A DNA stretch of 64,000 nt from Algibacter miyuki (lineage in GTDB: Bacteria > Bacteroidota > Bacteroidia > Flavobacteriales > Flavobacteriaceae), in NCBI RefSeq assembly GCF_042427745.1, contig NZ_JBHMFA010000009.1; one strand, 5' to 3'. The notes below the pieces were generated by a model. It saw nothing but the letters and a program-made list of their open reading frames with translations. It was not told where the DNA came from and did no database searches. Positions 1 to 8,921 of this stretch are shown here, one piece after another. The translations under genes were made by a program, and so were the position numbers. The stretch's first letter is position 1, and each line of letters opens with the position of its first letter.

Positions 1-1770
1 TATTGAATTGTTAGTGTCGGTCCAATCTTCAATTTCAATGTTTTGAATAATGGCTTTGTTAGATAGTACGACTTCGAAATCTTTAGTTGTAGAGCAGGTG
101 TAGGTGGCATAATCTTTAGTTACTGTTATGGAGTAACTGCCAATATTTGAAGTTAGAATACTTATGGTTTGTGTTGTTTCTCCGGTAGACCATAGGTAAC
201 TATCAAAACCATGTCCAGCATCTACAATTATTTCATGATCACCTTCGCAAATACTTATAAATTCGGGGATATTAATTATTCGTGTAGCTTGTAGCGAAAT
301 AGCTATTTCTGCTATTTGATAACAATGATCGGCAGAATCAATTCGAGCGTAAATGATAGGATTATCTATAGTCCAATTATAATTAGTCGGTTCTGTAATA
401 TGTTCGTCTTCATAATAATTCTCTGCTCCAGATAGAGAAGTGAAGTAATTAATATCACAATCATTACAGCTCGTAATTTCAGATTTATAAAAGGTTAAAT
501 TAATAACTTCTTCATCATCATTTAAATTATCACAGACCACAAATGAGATGTTATTTATGGCGAGTGTGGGCGATACTATGTTTACCAAAACAGCAAATCT
601 ATCTTCACTTTCACATCCATAAAGAGTTTCTTTTGCGGCGTAATAAGTAGCCCCATCGGTTAAACTTGTTTCATCTAGTAAAATATTTCCACCAGTTTCG
701 GCATCATACCAAATGGGAGTTGCGCTCACTTCAATACTCGCTATGGTTGGGTTTTGTGTAGTGCAAAATAGCTGTTTGGCCTCACCGGTTAAGGCTTCTG
801 GAGTTTCAATAATTTCTACTTCAAAATTACCTGAAGCAATTCTACAAAAAGCAGAATTTATGTTATTGCCGTTGGCAACAGTTAATCTATATAGAAATGT
901 TCCAGAGGTAGCCGTATTAGAAAATAGATAGTTCGGGGTGGTCTCCCCAATAATATCCGTCCAGGTATTACCAGTATCATTAGAAAACTGCCATTGATAT
1001 TGTGGGTCGGTATATCCGGATGAAACATCAGCTTGAAAAGTATAGTTTACATTTTCGTTTTGACAAATAGATAACGCTGTTGCAGCGCCGTTGTCAATAG
1101 AATTGATTATAGTTGGGCCACAAGGTCTAAAACTAATGTCATCTAAAGCAATATCGTTACCCGGATGCGCGCTAGGCGCAGAATTTAAAATACTAATTAC
1201 AACTTCCGCGTCTGCTCCAGATGTAAAAAAGAAACCATATTGTAACCATGTTGGTGATGATGATTGGTTGATGTTCTCTGTACTATAAGACCCTAAAACG
1301 GTACCAGAAGTATCACTAATTCTAAAGGTTACATTCGGACTATATTGATCGGTAAGTCCTGCGTTGGGGTTTAGTAAGTTTATTACCCATGCAGAAAATT
1401 CATAAGTAGTATTCGGACAAAGCCCTGAAATTGTTTTAGTATAAAACACACCTTCACTAGCTATTACGGCGCTATTAATTACCATCATATAACCGTTTGA
1501 ATTACCAGTGTGGTCGTTGGTGACGTGCCACGCATTCCCTTTTAAGCCACTTGAAGAGTTTACTATGGTGTATTCACCTTCGTCTAGCTCACCACCAGCT
1601 CTATAAGTAAATGCTGTAATGGCCGAACCTAATGCACTTCCTCTATTTGAGCCCGATCCGAAGTCGATTTCTACAATAGGGTCACCTAAGCTACCTTCAC
1701 ATAATTGCGCGTGAGATTGGATGTAAATACAGAATATTGTAAGTAGAGAGAGTAAATGTTTCTTTTGCAA
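1..1770 (-). CDS. Secreted multidomain adhesin-like protein, probable T9SS type B substrate (partial, C-terminus outside window)
   Basis: The frame is open for 590 codons from a TTG at 1770 to the window edge. An in-frame stop lies 15 codons above the TTG and there is no ATG between, so the TTG start is chosen by elimination. It gives a basic, then hydrophobic signal peptide ending near the AQL at residues 21-23. The mature part begins with a carbohydrate-binding or MAM-like beta-sandwich (residues about 25-215, motif NDIALDDISFRPC). Cysteine-containing Ig-like modules follow (YQWQFSNDTGNTWT, TYYAAKETLYGCES, and a plug-like stretch around YLWSTGETTQTIS). The last residues visible (IQNIEIEDWTD) resemble what usually precedes the gliding-motility/T9SS type B C-terminal sorting domain in Flavobacteriia. 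That domain would lie left of base 1, so export by T9SS is inferred, not seen. Confidence 0.8.
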   Translation of the reverse strand, partial: MQKKHLLSLLTIFCIYIQSHAQLCEGSLGDPIVEIDFGSGSNRGSALGSAITAFTYRAGGELDEGEYTIVNSSSGLKGNAWHVTNDHTGNSNGYMMVINSAVIASEGVFYTKTISGLCPNTTYEFSAWVINLLNPNAGLTDQYSPNVTFRISDTSGTVLGSYSTENINQSSSPTWLQYGFFFTSGADAEVVISILNSAPSAHPGNDIALDDISFRPCGPTIINSIDNGAATALSICQNENVNYTFQADVSSGYTDPQYQWQFSNDTGNTWTDIIGETTPNYLFSNTATSGTFLYRLTVANGNNINSAFCRIASGNFEVEIIETPEALTGEAKQLFCTTQNPTIASIEVSATPIWYDAETGGNILLDETSLTDGATYYAAKETLYGCESEDRFAVLVNIVSPTLAINNISFVVCDNLNDDEEVINLTFYKSEITSCNDCDINYFTSLSGAENYYEDEHITEPTNYNWTIDNPIIYARIDSADHCYQIAEIAISLQATRIINIPEFISICEGDHEIIVDAGHGFDSYLWSTGETTQTISILTSNIGSYSITVTKDYATYTCSTTKDFEVVLSNKAIIQNIEIEDWTDTNNSI

Positions 1771-2008
1771 AGTCTTTCTTTTAAACGCGTTTCTCAGCAG
1801 TAAGTGTTAGTGATAAACTTACTAATACTTTGCTTTTGAATACGTTGATTTAGTAATAACGTTTAGATGTGATTTAGAAGAAAAACTTGCGTTTAAAGTT
1901 TCAATAGAGGCTCATTGATGTTGCTGGTAAGTATTTGTCAATTGTATTAATCAGGCTGTTTAGATAAATGACAGGATTTGTTTTTAATATGAAGAAGATA
2001 GGTAAAGC

Positions 2009-3088
2009 TTACTCAATTAAAGCATTGATTTTAGCCCATAACTCGTTATCAAAACTAGATAAGGCGAAATTTTCGCTATCGGCAGCGTTACCCATTCTTA
2101 TAATTACTAGTTTTTTACTTGGTACAATATAAATTTTCTGATCGTTTTTGCCTAAAGCGGCATACATATCATCAGGGGCATTCGGAATTAGTGTTCCATT
2201 AAACTCTAATTGACTTTGCGGTAAATGGTAGCTCGATTTTCCGTTAAGCCACCATAAATAGCCGTAAGCCTCATTAATGTTTTGCGAGGTATTAGTCGCT
2301 TCATTTAAAAAAGGTTCAGATATAATTTGTGTTTCATCCCATGTTCCGTTGGCATACATTAAAAGTCCAAAGCGCGCCATACTTCGTGTGTTGCTCCAAT
2401 AAACACTTAAATTGTTGAGAGAAATCCATTGACCACTCATACCTATTTTATCCTTAAGGTTTTCACTGAAATAAGTGTCCCAATTTTGGCCGGTTGCTGC
2501 GGCGACTACATCTTGTGTTTTTACATATACATTGTGGTAGGCCCAACGCGAGTTTGCATCGGCTATATATTGTAGGTTTTCTGGAGTTACATCGTCTCCT
2601 AAACTATCGTCCAAACCAGAACTCATGGATAATAAGTTTTTAGTGGAAATAAGATTCTCTTTTTCTAAAGTCAAACTCGTCCAACCAATTCCTAAATAGT
2701 CGGATACCTTCGTGTTTATATTTAAAAAGCCTTGGTCTTGTGCTATTCCAACGGTTGCTGTGGTTAACGTTTTTCCTGCACTTGCCCAATACCAAGATTT
2801 TGTGCTGCTATGGTCGTTCATGTAATGTTCAACAACAAGTTTGCCATCATGTAAAATGATAAAGCTTTTACTATTTTTTTCTTCTAAGTAATCGAGTAGC
2901 GGTTGTAATTCATTAGCGTTCCAGTTTAAATCGCTTATGGATTTTGTTTCCCAAACATCAGAACTTAAAGGAGGAAAATATATGGGGTCAACAGTAGGGG
3001 TTTCTTCTGAAATTGGATTGTTTTCAGAAGAACAACTTAAGATTAAGACTAAGAAAACTAGATTGATATGGCGGAAATACTTCATCAT
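2009..3088 (-). CDS. Class C beta-lactamase-related serine hydrolase, lipoprotein
   Basis: This is a 359-residue protein with an SPII signal: a hydrophobic run and lipobox LILSC with the lipid-bearing Cys at residue 19. It therefore sits in the cell envelope. The fold is the penicillin-binding/class C beta-lactamase type: the nucleophile motif SxxK is SAGK (S103, K106), followed by a YxN-like motif (YHN in WAYHNVY). Family members include DD-peptidases, esterases and true beta-lactamases; the sequence does not say which. A role in antibiotic resistance should not be assumed. It is divergent from rimO, with about 130 bases between the two start codons. Function as a hydrolase is well supported; the substrate is unknown. 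Confidence 0.85.
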   Translation of the reverse strand: MMKYFRHINLVFLVLILSCSSENNPISEETPTVDPIYFPPLSSDVWETKSISDLNWNANELQPLLDYLEEKNSKSFIILHDGKLVVEHYMNDHSSTKSWYWASAGKTLTTATVGIAQDQGFLNINTKVSDYLGIGWTSLTLEKENLISTKNLLSMSSGLDDSLGDDVTPENLQYIADANSRWAYHNVYVKTQDVVAAATGQNWDTYFSENLKDKIGMSGQWISLNNLSVYWSNTRSMARFGLLMYANGTWDETQIISEPFLNEATNTSQNINEAYGYLWWLNGKSSYHLPQSQLEFNGTLIPNAPDDMYAALGKNDQKIYIVPSKKLVIIRMGNAADSENFALSSFDNELWAKINALIE

Positions 3089-3190
3089 AGTAAATTTAAT
3101 AATTTAGACTGTAAAACGGGCTATTGGTTTAATATTAGTGACTAAAGATGTTATTCTTCAAACCTTCATCATAAATCAATCCGCTTTGCG

Positions 3191-3198
3191 TATCTTTG
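3191..3198 (+). promoter_or_regulatory. Bacteroidota -7 promoter element for rimO
   Basis: TATCTTTG fits the Bacteroidota -7 consensus TAnnTTTG and lies 18 bases before the ATG at 3216. It falls inside the longest open frame (ATG at 3138), which is the main reason for choosing the later start. Confidence 0.65.
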
Positions 3199-3215
3199 CA
3201 CACTTAAATTTTAGT

Positions 3216-4520
3216 ATGAGAACAAAGACACTTAAAAAGAACAAAATCAACGTAGTAACACTAGGCTGTAGTAAAAATGTTTACGATAGTGAGGTGCTTA
3301 TGGGGCAACTTAAAGCCAGCGGAAAAGATGTTGTACATGAAGAAGAAGGCAATATTGTAGTGATAAACACTTGTGGTTTTATCAATAATGCCAAGGAAGA
3401 AAGTGTAAATACTATTCTTGAATACGTACAGAAGAAAAATGATGGTGAAGTAGATAAAGTCTTTGTTACCGGATGTTTAAGTGAACGTTATAAGCCAGAT
3501 TTAGTGAAGGAAATACCTAATGTGGATGAGTATTTTGGAACTACTGAATTGCCAGGATTGCTAAAAGCTTTGGGTGCCGATTATCGACACGAATTAATTG
3601 GTGAACGTTTAACAACAACGCCTAAAAACTACGCTTATTTAAAAATTGCTGAAGGTTGTGATAGACCATGTTCTTTTTGTGCTATTCCTTTAATGCGCGG
3701 AAAACATAAAAGTACACCTATTGAAGATTTGGTTACCGAATCGGAAAAACTTGCAGCTAAAGGTGTTAAAGAATTGATTTTAATTGCTCAAGATTTAACG
3801 TATTACGGACTTGATATTTATAAAAAACGAAACTTAGCAGAGCTTTTAGAAGCTTTAGTAAAAGTGGAAGGTATCGAGTGGATTCGTTTACATTATGCAT
3901 TTCCAACAGGTTTCCCGCTAGATGTGCTTGATGTTATGAAACGCGAGCCTAAGGTTTGTAATTACTTAGATATTCCGTTGCAACATATTTCAGATTCTGT
4001 TTTAAAAAGCATGCGTCGTGGTACGAATAAAGCCAAAACAACAAAGTTAATTGGTCAGTTTAGAGAAGCTGTGCCAGAAATGACAATTAGAACAACGCTA
4101 ATTGTTGGATATCCTGGTGAAACAGAAGAGAATTTCCAAGAATTAAAACAATGGGTTAGTGATATGCGTTTTGAGCGTTTAGGTTGTTTTACGTATTCTC
4201 ATGAAGAAAATACACATGCTTACACTTTAGAGGACGATGTGCCAGAAGAAGTTAAGGTTGATAGAGCAAACCAAATTATGGAAATTCAATCTCAAATTTC
4301 TTGGGAATTGAATCAACAAAAAATAGGTGAGGAGTTTAAAGTGGTTATCGATCGTAAGGAAGGTAATTATTTTGTTGGTCGTACTGAATTTGATTCTCCA
4401 GATGTAGATAATGAAGTATTAATCGATGCCTCTAAATGTTATTTAAAAACAGGTGAATTTGCAACTGTAAAAGTAACGGAAGCAGAAGATTTTGATTTAT
4501 ATGCAGAAGTGGTTATTTAG
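3216..4520 (+). CDS. rimO: Ribosomal protein S12 methylthiotransferase RimO
   Basis: A radical-SAM methylthiotransferase that adds a methylthio group to a conserved Asp of ribosomal protein uS12 in the cytoplasm. From the start at 3216 it is 434 residues. The N-terminal UPF0004 domain carries the three cysteines of the auxiliary cluster (C18 in TLGCSK, C53 in NTCGF, C87 in TGCLSE). The radical-SAM CxxxCxxC is C148-C152-C155 (EGCDRPCSFCAIP). A C-terminal TRAM-like beta domain closes the protein. The ATG at 3138 would add 26 residues with no match to the family and would put the promoter inside the gene. An M23-fold gene follows after 18 bases, so the two are probably co-transcribed. Confidence 0.95.
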   Translation: MRTKTLKKNKINVVTLGCSKNVYDSEVLMGQLKASGKDVVHEEEGNIVVINTCGFINNAKEESVNTILEYVQKKNDGEVDKVFVTGCLSERYKPDLVKEIPNVDEYFGTTELPGLLKALGADYRHELIGERLTTTPKNYAYLKIAEGCDRPCSFCAIPLMRGKHKSTPIEDLVTESEKLAAKGVKELILIAQDLTYYGLDIYKKRNLAELLEALVKVEGIEWIRLHYAFPTGFPLDVLDVMKREPKVCNYLDIPLQHISDSVLKSMRRGTNKAKTTKLIGQFREAVPEMTIRTTLIVGYPGETEENFQELKQWVSDMRFERLGCFTYSHEENTHAYTLEDDVPEEVKVDRANQIMEIQSQISWELNQQKIGEEFKVVIDRKEGNYFVGRTEFDSPDVDNEVLIDASKCYLKTGEFATVKVTEAEDFDLYAEVVI

Positions 4521-4538
4521 TTTCTAAATATTGAAATT

Positions 4539-5234
4539 ATGGAGACTATGGATTTTTCAAAATTTCTAAGCGGTTTGCATCCTGATGGAGTATCGGTTTT
4601 GGACTCTGGTATTCCGAAGTCTAAATATATTCCGATAGATTTATCAGAAACAAACGATTTTTTGAATACGGTTGATGTCTCTTCATCTTCAAAACTAGGT
4701 GGGTTTGTGGATAACCATATCAATAAACAGCATGCCGAAGTGGCTTATGGTGGCTATTTAGAGATTCGGAATATTTACAAACGTAGTACACATTTTAACA
4801 GTCAAGCTGAAGAAGAACGTAATATTCATTTAGGCGTTGATTTGTGGTGTCCCGCAGGAACGCCTATTTTTTCACCGTTCGATTCCGTAGTGCATAGCTT
4901 TAATAATAATGAGAATTTTGGCGATTATGGACCAACTATTATTTTAAAACATCATATTTCAGGTATTGATTTCTACACGCTTTATGGTCATTTAAGCTTG
5001 GCTTCCCTCAATAATCTTGAAGTTGGACAGCGTTTCAAGCAAGCTGATAAAATAGCCGAATTAGGCGATGCTTCGGTAAATGGCGATTATCCGCCACATT
5101 TACACTTTCAAATTATAAAAGATATTCAAGATTTTAACGGTGATTATCCAGGAGTTTGTAGCAAAGCTAATTTAGAGTTTTACAAAAACAATTGTCCGGA
5201 TCCAGAAGTGTTGCTAAAACTTTCTTTAAAATAG
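4539..5234 (+). CDS. M23-family (LytM-fold) metallopeptidase without signal peptide
   Basis: A 231-residue protein whose second half is an M23/LytM peptidase domain: H97-D101 in HLGVD, H151 in LYGHLS, and the H187/H189 pair in PPHLHF provide the expected zinc site. Classical M23 enzymes cut peptide cross-links in peptidoglycan. No signal peptide or membrane segment is visible, which is unusual for a wall hydrolase. It is therefore either exported another way or acts on a cytoplasmic substrate. The roughly 90-residue N-terminal part is not one I recognise. The gene lies 18 bases after rimO on the same strand. The start could also be the ATG three codons later (4548); both give the same domain. 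Confidence 0.85.
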   Translation: METMDFSKFLSGLHPDGVSVLDSGIPKSKYIPIDLSETNDFLNTVDVSSSSKLGGFVDNHINKQHAEVAYGGYLEIRNIYKRSTHFNSQAEEERNIHLGVDLWCPAGTPIFSPFDSVVHSFNNNENFGDYGPTIILKHHISGIDFYTLYGHLSLASLNNLEVGQRFKQADKIAELGDASVNGDYPPHLHFQIIKDIQDFNGDYPGVCSKANLEFYKNNCPDPEVLLKLSLK

Positions 5235-5255
5235 AGTTTTTTAATCCATCTTGTT

Positions 5256-8200
5256 TTAAACAATATTTACCGTACTAACCCCATTATTTTTTTTGGTGAT
5301 TTGAATTTGCGTCGGAATACGTTCCTTTAAGTTTTCTACATGCGAGATAATGCCAATCATTTTACCTTGCGATTGTAAGGTTTCTAAAGTTGAAATTACT
5401 GTTTCTAGGGTGTTATTATCTAAAGTTCCGAAGCCTTCATCTATAAATAAGGAATCAATTTTCACGTTTTTACTCGCTAAATTTGATAGACCTAAAGCCA
5501 AGGCCAAACTGATAATGAATTTTTCGCCACCACTGGATGTATCAACTAATCGCGCCTGATCGGTTTGATAATGATCTATTAAATTGAAATTAAGTTCTTC
5601 TTTAGGTTTGTATTCATCTTCCATTTTTAATGAATAACGCTTGTTTAAATGATGTAAATGGACATTGGCATATTCTAGTAAATGTTTCAGCGTTAAACGT
5701 TGTACGTAAACATTAAAAGCATCTTTTGAACCTCCTATAATTTTAAATAACTCTTTCCAAACACCACAAATTTCAGCTTGCGATTCAATTTTTTTGTAGA
5801 TTTCTTGGTTTCGGTTTTTAATTTCTTGATCTTTTCTGAAAGCCTCGGCTATTTTACCTTTTTCGGTATGATGTGTTTCTAATTTTCCTTGTGCAACTTC
5901 CAAAGCTTTGTTACTTTCTTCAAGCGTTGTTTCAAAGTTTTTCGAGCTATTTAATGTTTCTTTAGCTTTTAAGTTGGCTTCCTGTAAGGTACTTAAGCGG
6001 AGTTTGCTATTTTCTATCTGTTTTTTATTTTGCTTATATTTTTCAAGGTCTTCATCTGGTAAGAGAGCCTTTTCTACAGACTCTTTTAATTCGAAACTAC
6101 TGTTTTTTAATTGGGTGTTGAATGTGTTTTCTAATACGTTTCGTTTTTCTTTTAAAAGTGCTTGTTCTTTATTACACTCAATTTTTAAAGCTTCTTTTTG
6201 ATTTTTTGAATCTAAATGTTTTTGTAAGTTTTGTTTGCTTAATTCTGCTGTTTTAGCCAAAGCTGTTCTTGCAGATTGCATACTATTGCGTTTGTTTTCT
6301 ACAGAGATATTTAGGGGTAAAATAGCAATACGTTTTGTTTTTAGTTGTTCTATTGTTGTATTACTCGCAGTAATGGATGTACTGTGATTATCTGCTGTTT
6401 TAAGGTGGGTTTTAAGTTGATCTTTGAGATTGTCTAATTTCGTATTAGTTATGGAAACACTGGCTTTTAAAGCTTCTAGATTTTGCTGAGTTTTATTAAA
6501 ATGATCAATTGATGTTTTAAGCTTAGCAATAAAGGCGTCACTATTTTCAGAGGAAGGTAATGTATAGTTGAATTTTGAAAGTTTAGTTTTTAGCTCGGTT
6601 TCTAGTGCATTACAAAGGCTATTTAATTTTAGTGTCAGTTTTTGTTTTTCTTCAATTTCTATAGTTGTGTTTTTGTTTTTTTCGAGTAGCGTAGCAATTT
6701 TTGTTTTGATGACGTTTACCAATTCATTTTGTGTTTTAAAAATGGCGTCTAATTTGTTTTTATCCTCTTGTAATTGCTGTGCTAGTTTTAGCTTTTCGTC
6801 TAAACTCGTAATGCGTTCTGTTACATTTTTTATTTCAATCTCAATTTTGTCGGTATCACTTAATGCACAATCTATGTTTAACTCCGTTGTCGAATGTTTT
6901 ATGGTTTTTAATTCCTCACTAATAGTGCTATTTCGTAGAGTTAAAGCTTTTATTTCAGTTTGTAATACGGCTTCTTTTTTGTCTAATTCATTTTTAGACA
7001 TAACCAAAGCCTGAAGTTTATCTTTACGTTGTTTCAGTTCTAATTCAGATTTTGAAATGCCAACAGAAACCAAATGTTCAGTAAACGGATGTGTTTCAGA
7101 ACCACATAAACCACAAGGTGTTCCGGGAGTTAAATTTTGCCTGTCTGCTTCGTATTTCGAAATGCTTTTTTCTAAACTTAATATTTTTTCCGCATCAGCA
7201 ACTGATTTTTCTTGAACTGCAATTTGTTGTTTAGCGGTTTCAATTGCTTTCTTATTTGTTTCTATTGAAGTGGTTAAGGTTTTATGTTTTTCTAGTAATT
7301 CGGCATTTTCTTTTTCAATTTTCAGAATGTGTTCTGAAAGAGATTTAAACTGTTTCCAATTGGCTTCTGTAGCCGATAATTTTGTTTTTTGTGCTAATAA
7401 ATCGGTCAGATTATTTTTTGATAATTGTTGAGTAATCGTAGCAAGCTTTTTCTCTGTTTCGGCAAGTTCGGTACTTTTTTCAGTAAGGACTTTATTTCCT
7501 TCAACAAGACGTGTTTTTGTTCTTTCTACCTCATCTTTTTTCAGAATAACAAAATCATGAGCTTCTTTTAGTGTTTCCTTTTTAGCTTTTAAAGCTGCTA
7601 TTTCACTGGCCCAATTAGAGATTTCTACATCAACTTCTTTTAAAAATTTATTTTCCGAAACAAAGATTTCATTAGTCTTAATTTTGGCATTAGTTTCGTT
7701 TAATGCTTTAATCAAATTGGTTTGTTCTGTTTTTAGAACATCAATTTGTTTGCTTAATGCATTTCGTTCTAATTCCTGTTTTTGTTTACTTTCAGCTTCA
7801 TTTTTTAGTTTGCTGTCTAAGTTTGTAACTAGGTCAAGTTTTGGTAACCAGGCTGTAAAATCGTCATCTGCCTTTTGCAAAGCATCATTTTCCTTTTGAG
7901 TTTGTAATTGTAATTTTTCAATCTCTGGTTTTAGAGCAGTAAGTTCAGTTTCTAATAGTGTTAACTGTTTCGATTTTTCAACAAATTCCTCTTCGTTTCT
8001 TTTTATGTCTTTGAGAAGATCTTTAAAAGGAGTGGCTTTTTCATTTAAATCTAAAAGGATTAATTCGGCTTTGTGTTTTTCAATTAATAACGATATAGCT
8101 TTAGATTCATGTTCTAGTTTCTCCTCCTCATCCAATATTTTTTGAAATTTCAAATACCAATCCACCATGGTTTGAATGGTTTTTATTTCAGCAGTTACTT

Positions 8201-8909
8201 TGATGATGTCGGCATCTAAATTTTTATTGTTTTCGGTTAATTCAATTTTGGCTTCTTCGGTTAAAATATCTTCAGAATTAATTTTAGATTGAATATCCTT
8301 TAACTTATTATCTTCAAAAGATTTTCGATCTAGAATACCTTGACCAATTTTTTTATAAATTTCTTCACCGGTAATTTGTTCTAAAAGCTTTCCTTTTTCA
8401 GGGCCTTTAGCTGTTAAAAAGGAAGCGAATTCGCCCTGTGCTAGCATCACAGACCTTAAAAATTGATTGTAATCTAATTGCGTTACTCGGACCACTTCAG
8501 TAATTAAACTTCGTTTTTGAGAAGCTAGAATAATCTCGTTTGTTAAGTTTTTTAAAGCAACTTCTTCTTTTGGGTTTTTATATTTTTTTCCAGATTTATC
8601 AGCAATTCTAATAGTCCAAGAAGCTTCGTAAATAATGTCATCATTCTCGAAAGTAACCCTACTAAAGGCATCGTTTGCCCCATGGCTCACCACGTCAATT
8701 AATGTGCCTTTTGTTCCGTTAAAACGCGGCACGCTATGGTATAGGGCAATGGTTATGGCATCTAAAACGGTGGTTTTTCCTGCGCCTGTAGATCCCGTAA
8801 TCGCGAATAAGCCAACATCTTTGAACTTGGCGCTTTCAAAATCAATAACAATGTCGCTGTCCGATTTTAAAGAATTTATATTTTGTAATTCTACTTTTAA
8901 AATTTTCAT
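5256..8909 (-). CDS. sbcC: Exonuclease subunit SbcC (Rad50-like ATPase)
   Basis: The ATPase half of the SbcCD nuclease, which opens DNA hairpins and processes double-strand ends at replication palindromes. Length is 1217 residues, typical for SbcC. It has an N-terminal Walker A (GSTGAGKTTVLDAI), two long Glu/Lys/Leu-rich coiled-coil arms, and a central zinc-hook CxxC (TPCGLCG) that dimerises two molecules. The C-terminal ABC signature (SSGGEKF) and Walker B (SLFIDEGFGTLD) complete the ATPase. It starts 12 bases after the sbcD stop on the same strand, so the two are one operon. Several forward-strand frames inside it are shadows caused by the AT-rich, Lys/Glu-rich coiled coil. Confidence 0.96.
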   Translation of the reverse strand: MKILKVELQNINSLKSDSDIVIDFESAKFKDVGLFAITGSTGAGKTTVLDAITIALYHSVPRFNGTKGTLIDVVSHGANDAFSRVTFENDDIIYEASWTIRIADKSGKKYKNPKEEVALKNLTNEIILASQKRSLITEVVRVTQLDYNQFLRSVMLAQGEFASFLTAKGPEKGKLLEQITGEEIYKKIGQGILDRKSFEDNKLKDIQSKINSEDILTEEAKIELTENNKNLDADIIKVTAEIKTIQTMVDWYLKFQKILDEEEKLEHESKAISLLIEKHKAELILLDLNEKATPFKDLLKDIKRNEEEFVEKSKQLTLLETELTALKPEIEKLQLQTQKENDALQKADDDFTAWLPKLDLVTNLDSKLKNEAESKQKQELERNALSKQIDVLKTEQTNLIKALNETNAKIKTNEIFVSENKFLKEVDVEISNWASEIAALKAKKETLKEAHDFVILKKDEVERTKTRLVEGNKVLTEKSTELAETEKKLATITQQLSKNNLTDLLAQKTKLSATEANWKQFKSLSEHILKIEKENAELLEKHKTLTTSIETNKKAIETAKQQIAVQEKSVADAEKILSLEKSISKYEADRQNLTPGTPCGLCGSETHPFTEHLVSVGISKSELELKQRKDKLQALVMSKNELDKKEAVLQTEIKALTLRNSTISEELKTIKHSTTELNIDCALSDTDKIEIEIKNVTERITSLDEKLKLAQQLQEDKNKLDAIFKTQNELVNVIKTKIATLLEKNKNTTIEIEEKQKLTLKLNSLCNALETELKTKLSKFNYTLPSSENSDAFIAKLKTSIDHFNKTQQNLEALKASVSITNTKLDNLKDQLKTHLKTADNHSTSITASNTTIEQLKTKRIAILPLNISVENKRNSMQSARTALAKTAELSKQNLQKHLDSKNQKEALKIECNKEQALLKEKRNVLENTFNTQLKNSSFELKESVEKALLPDEDLEKYKQNKKQIENSKLRLSTLQEANLKAKETLNSSKNFETTLEESNKALEVAQGKLETHHTEKGKIAEAFRKDQEIKNRNQEIYKKIESQAEICGVWKELFKIIGGSKDAFNVYVQRLTLKHLLEYANVHLHHLNKRYSLKMEDEYKPKEELNFNLIDHYQTDQARLVDTSSGGEKFIISLALALGLSNLASKNVKIDSLFIDEGFGTLDNNTLETVISTLETLQSQGKMIGIISHVENLKERIPTQIQITKKNNGVSTVNIV

Positions 8910-8921
8910 TTCTAGCGGCTG

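Noticed and set aside
713..1288. Two short forward frames inside the edge gene
   Set aside because: The reverse strand has a continuous 590-codon frame with domain features across this stretch, so both are shadows.
4517..4723. 68-residue reverse frame at the start of the M23 gene
   Set aside because: Lies over the real start of the M23 gene and has no features of its own.
6568..7014. 148-residue forward frame inside sbcC
   Set aside because: It is antisense to the coiled-coil arms of SbcC; Lys/Glu-rich AT-rich coding yields long Ser/Phe-rich antisense frames. No family match.
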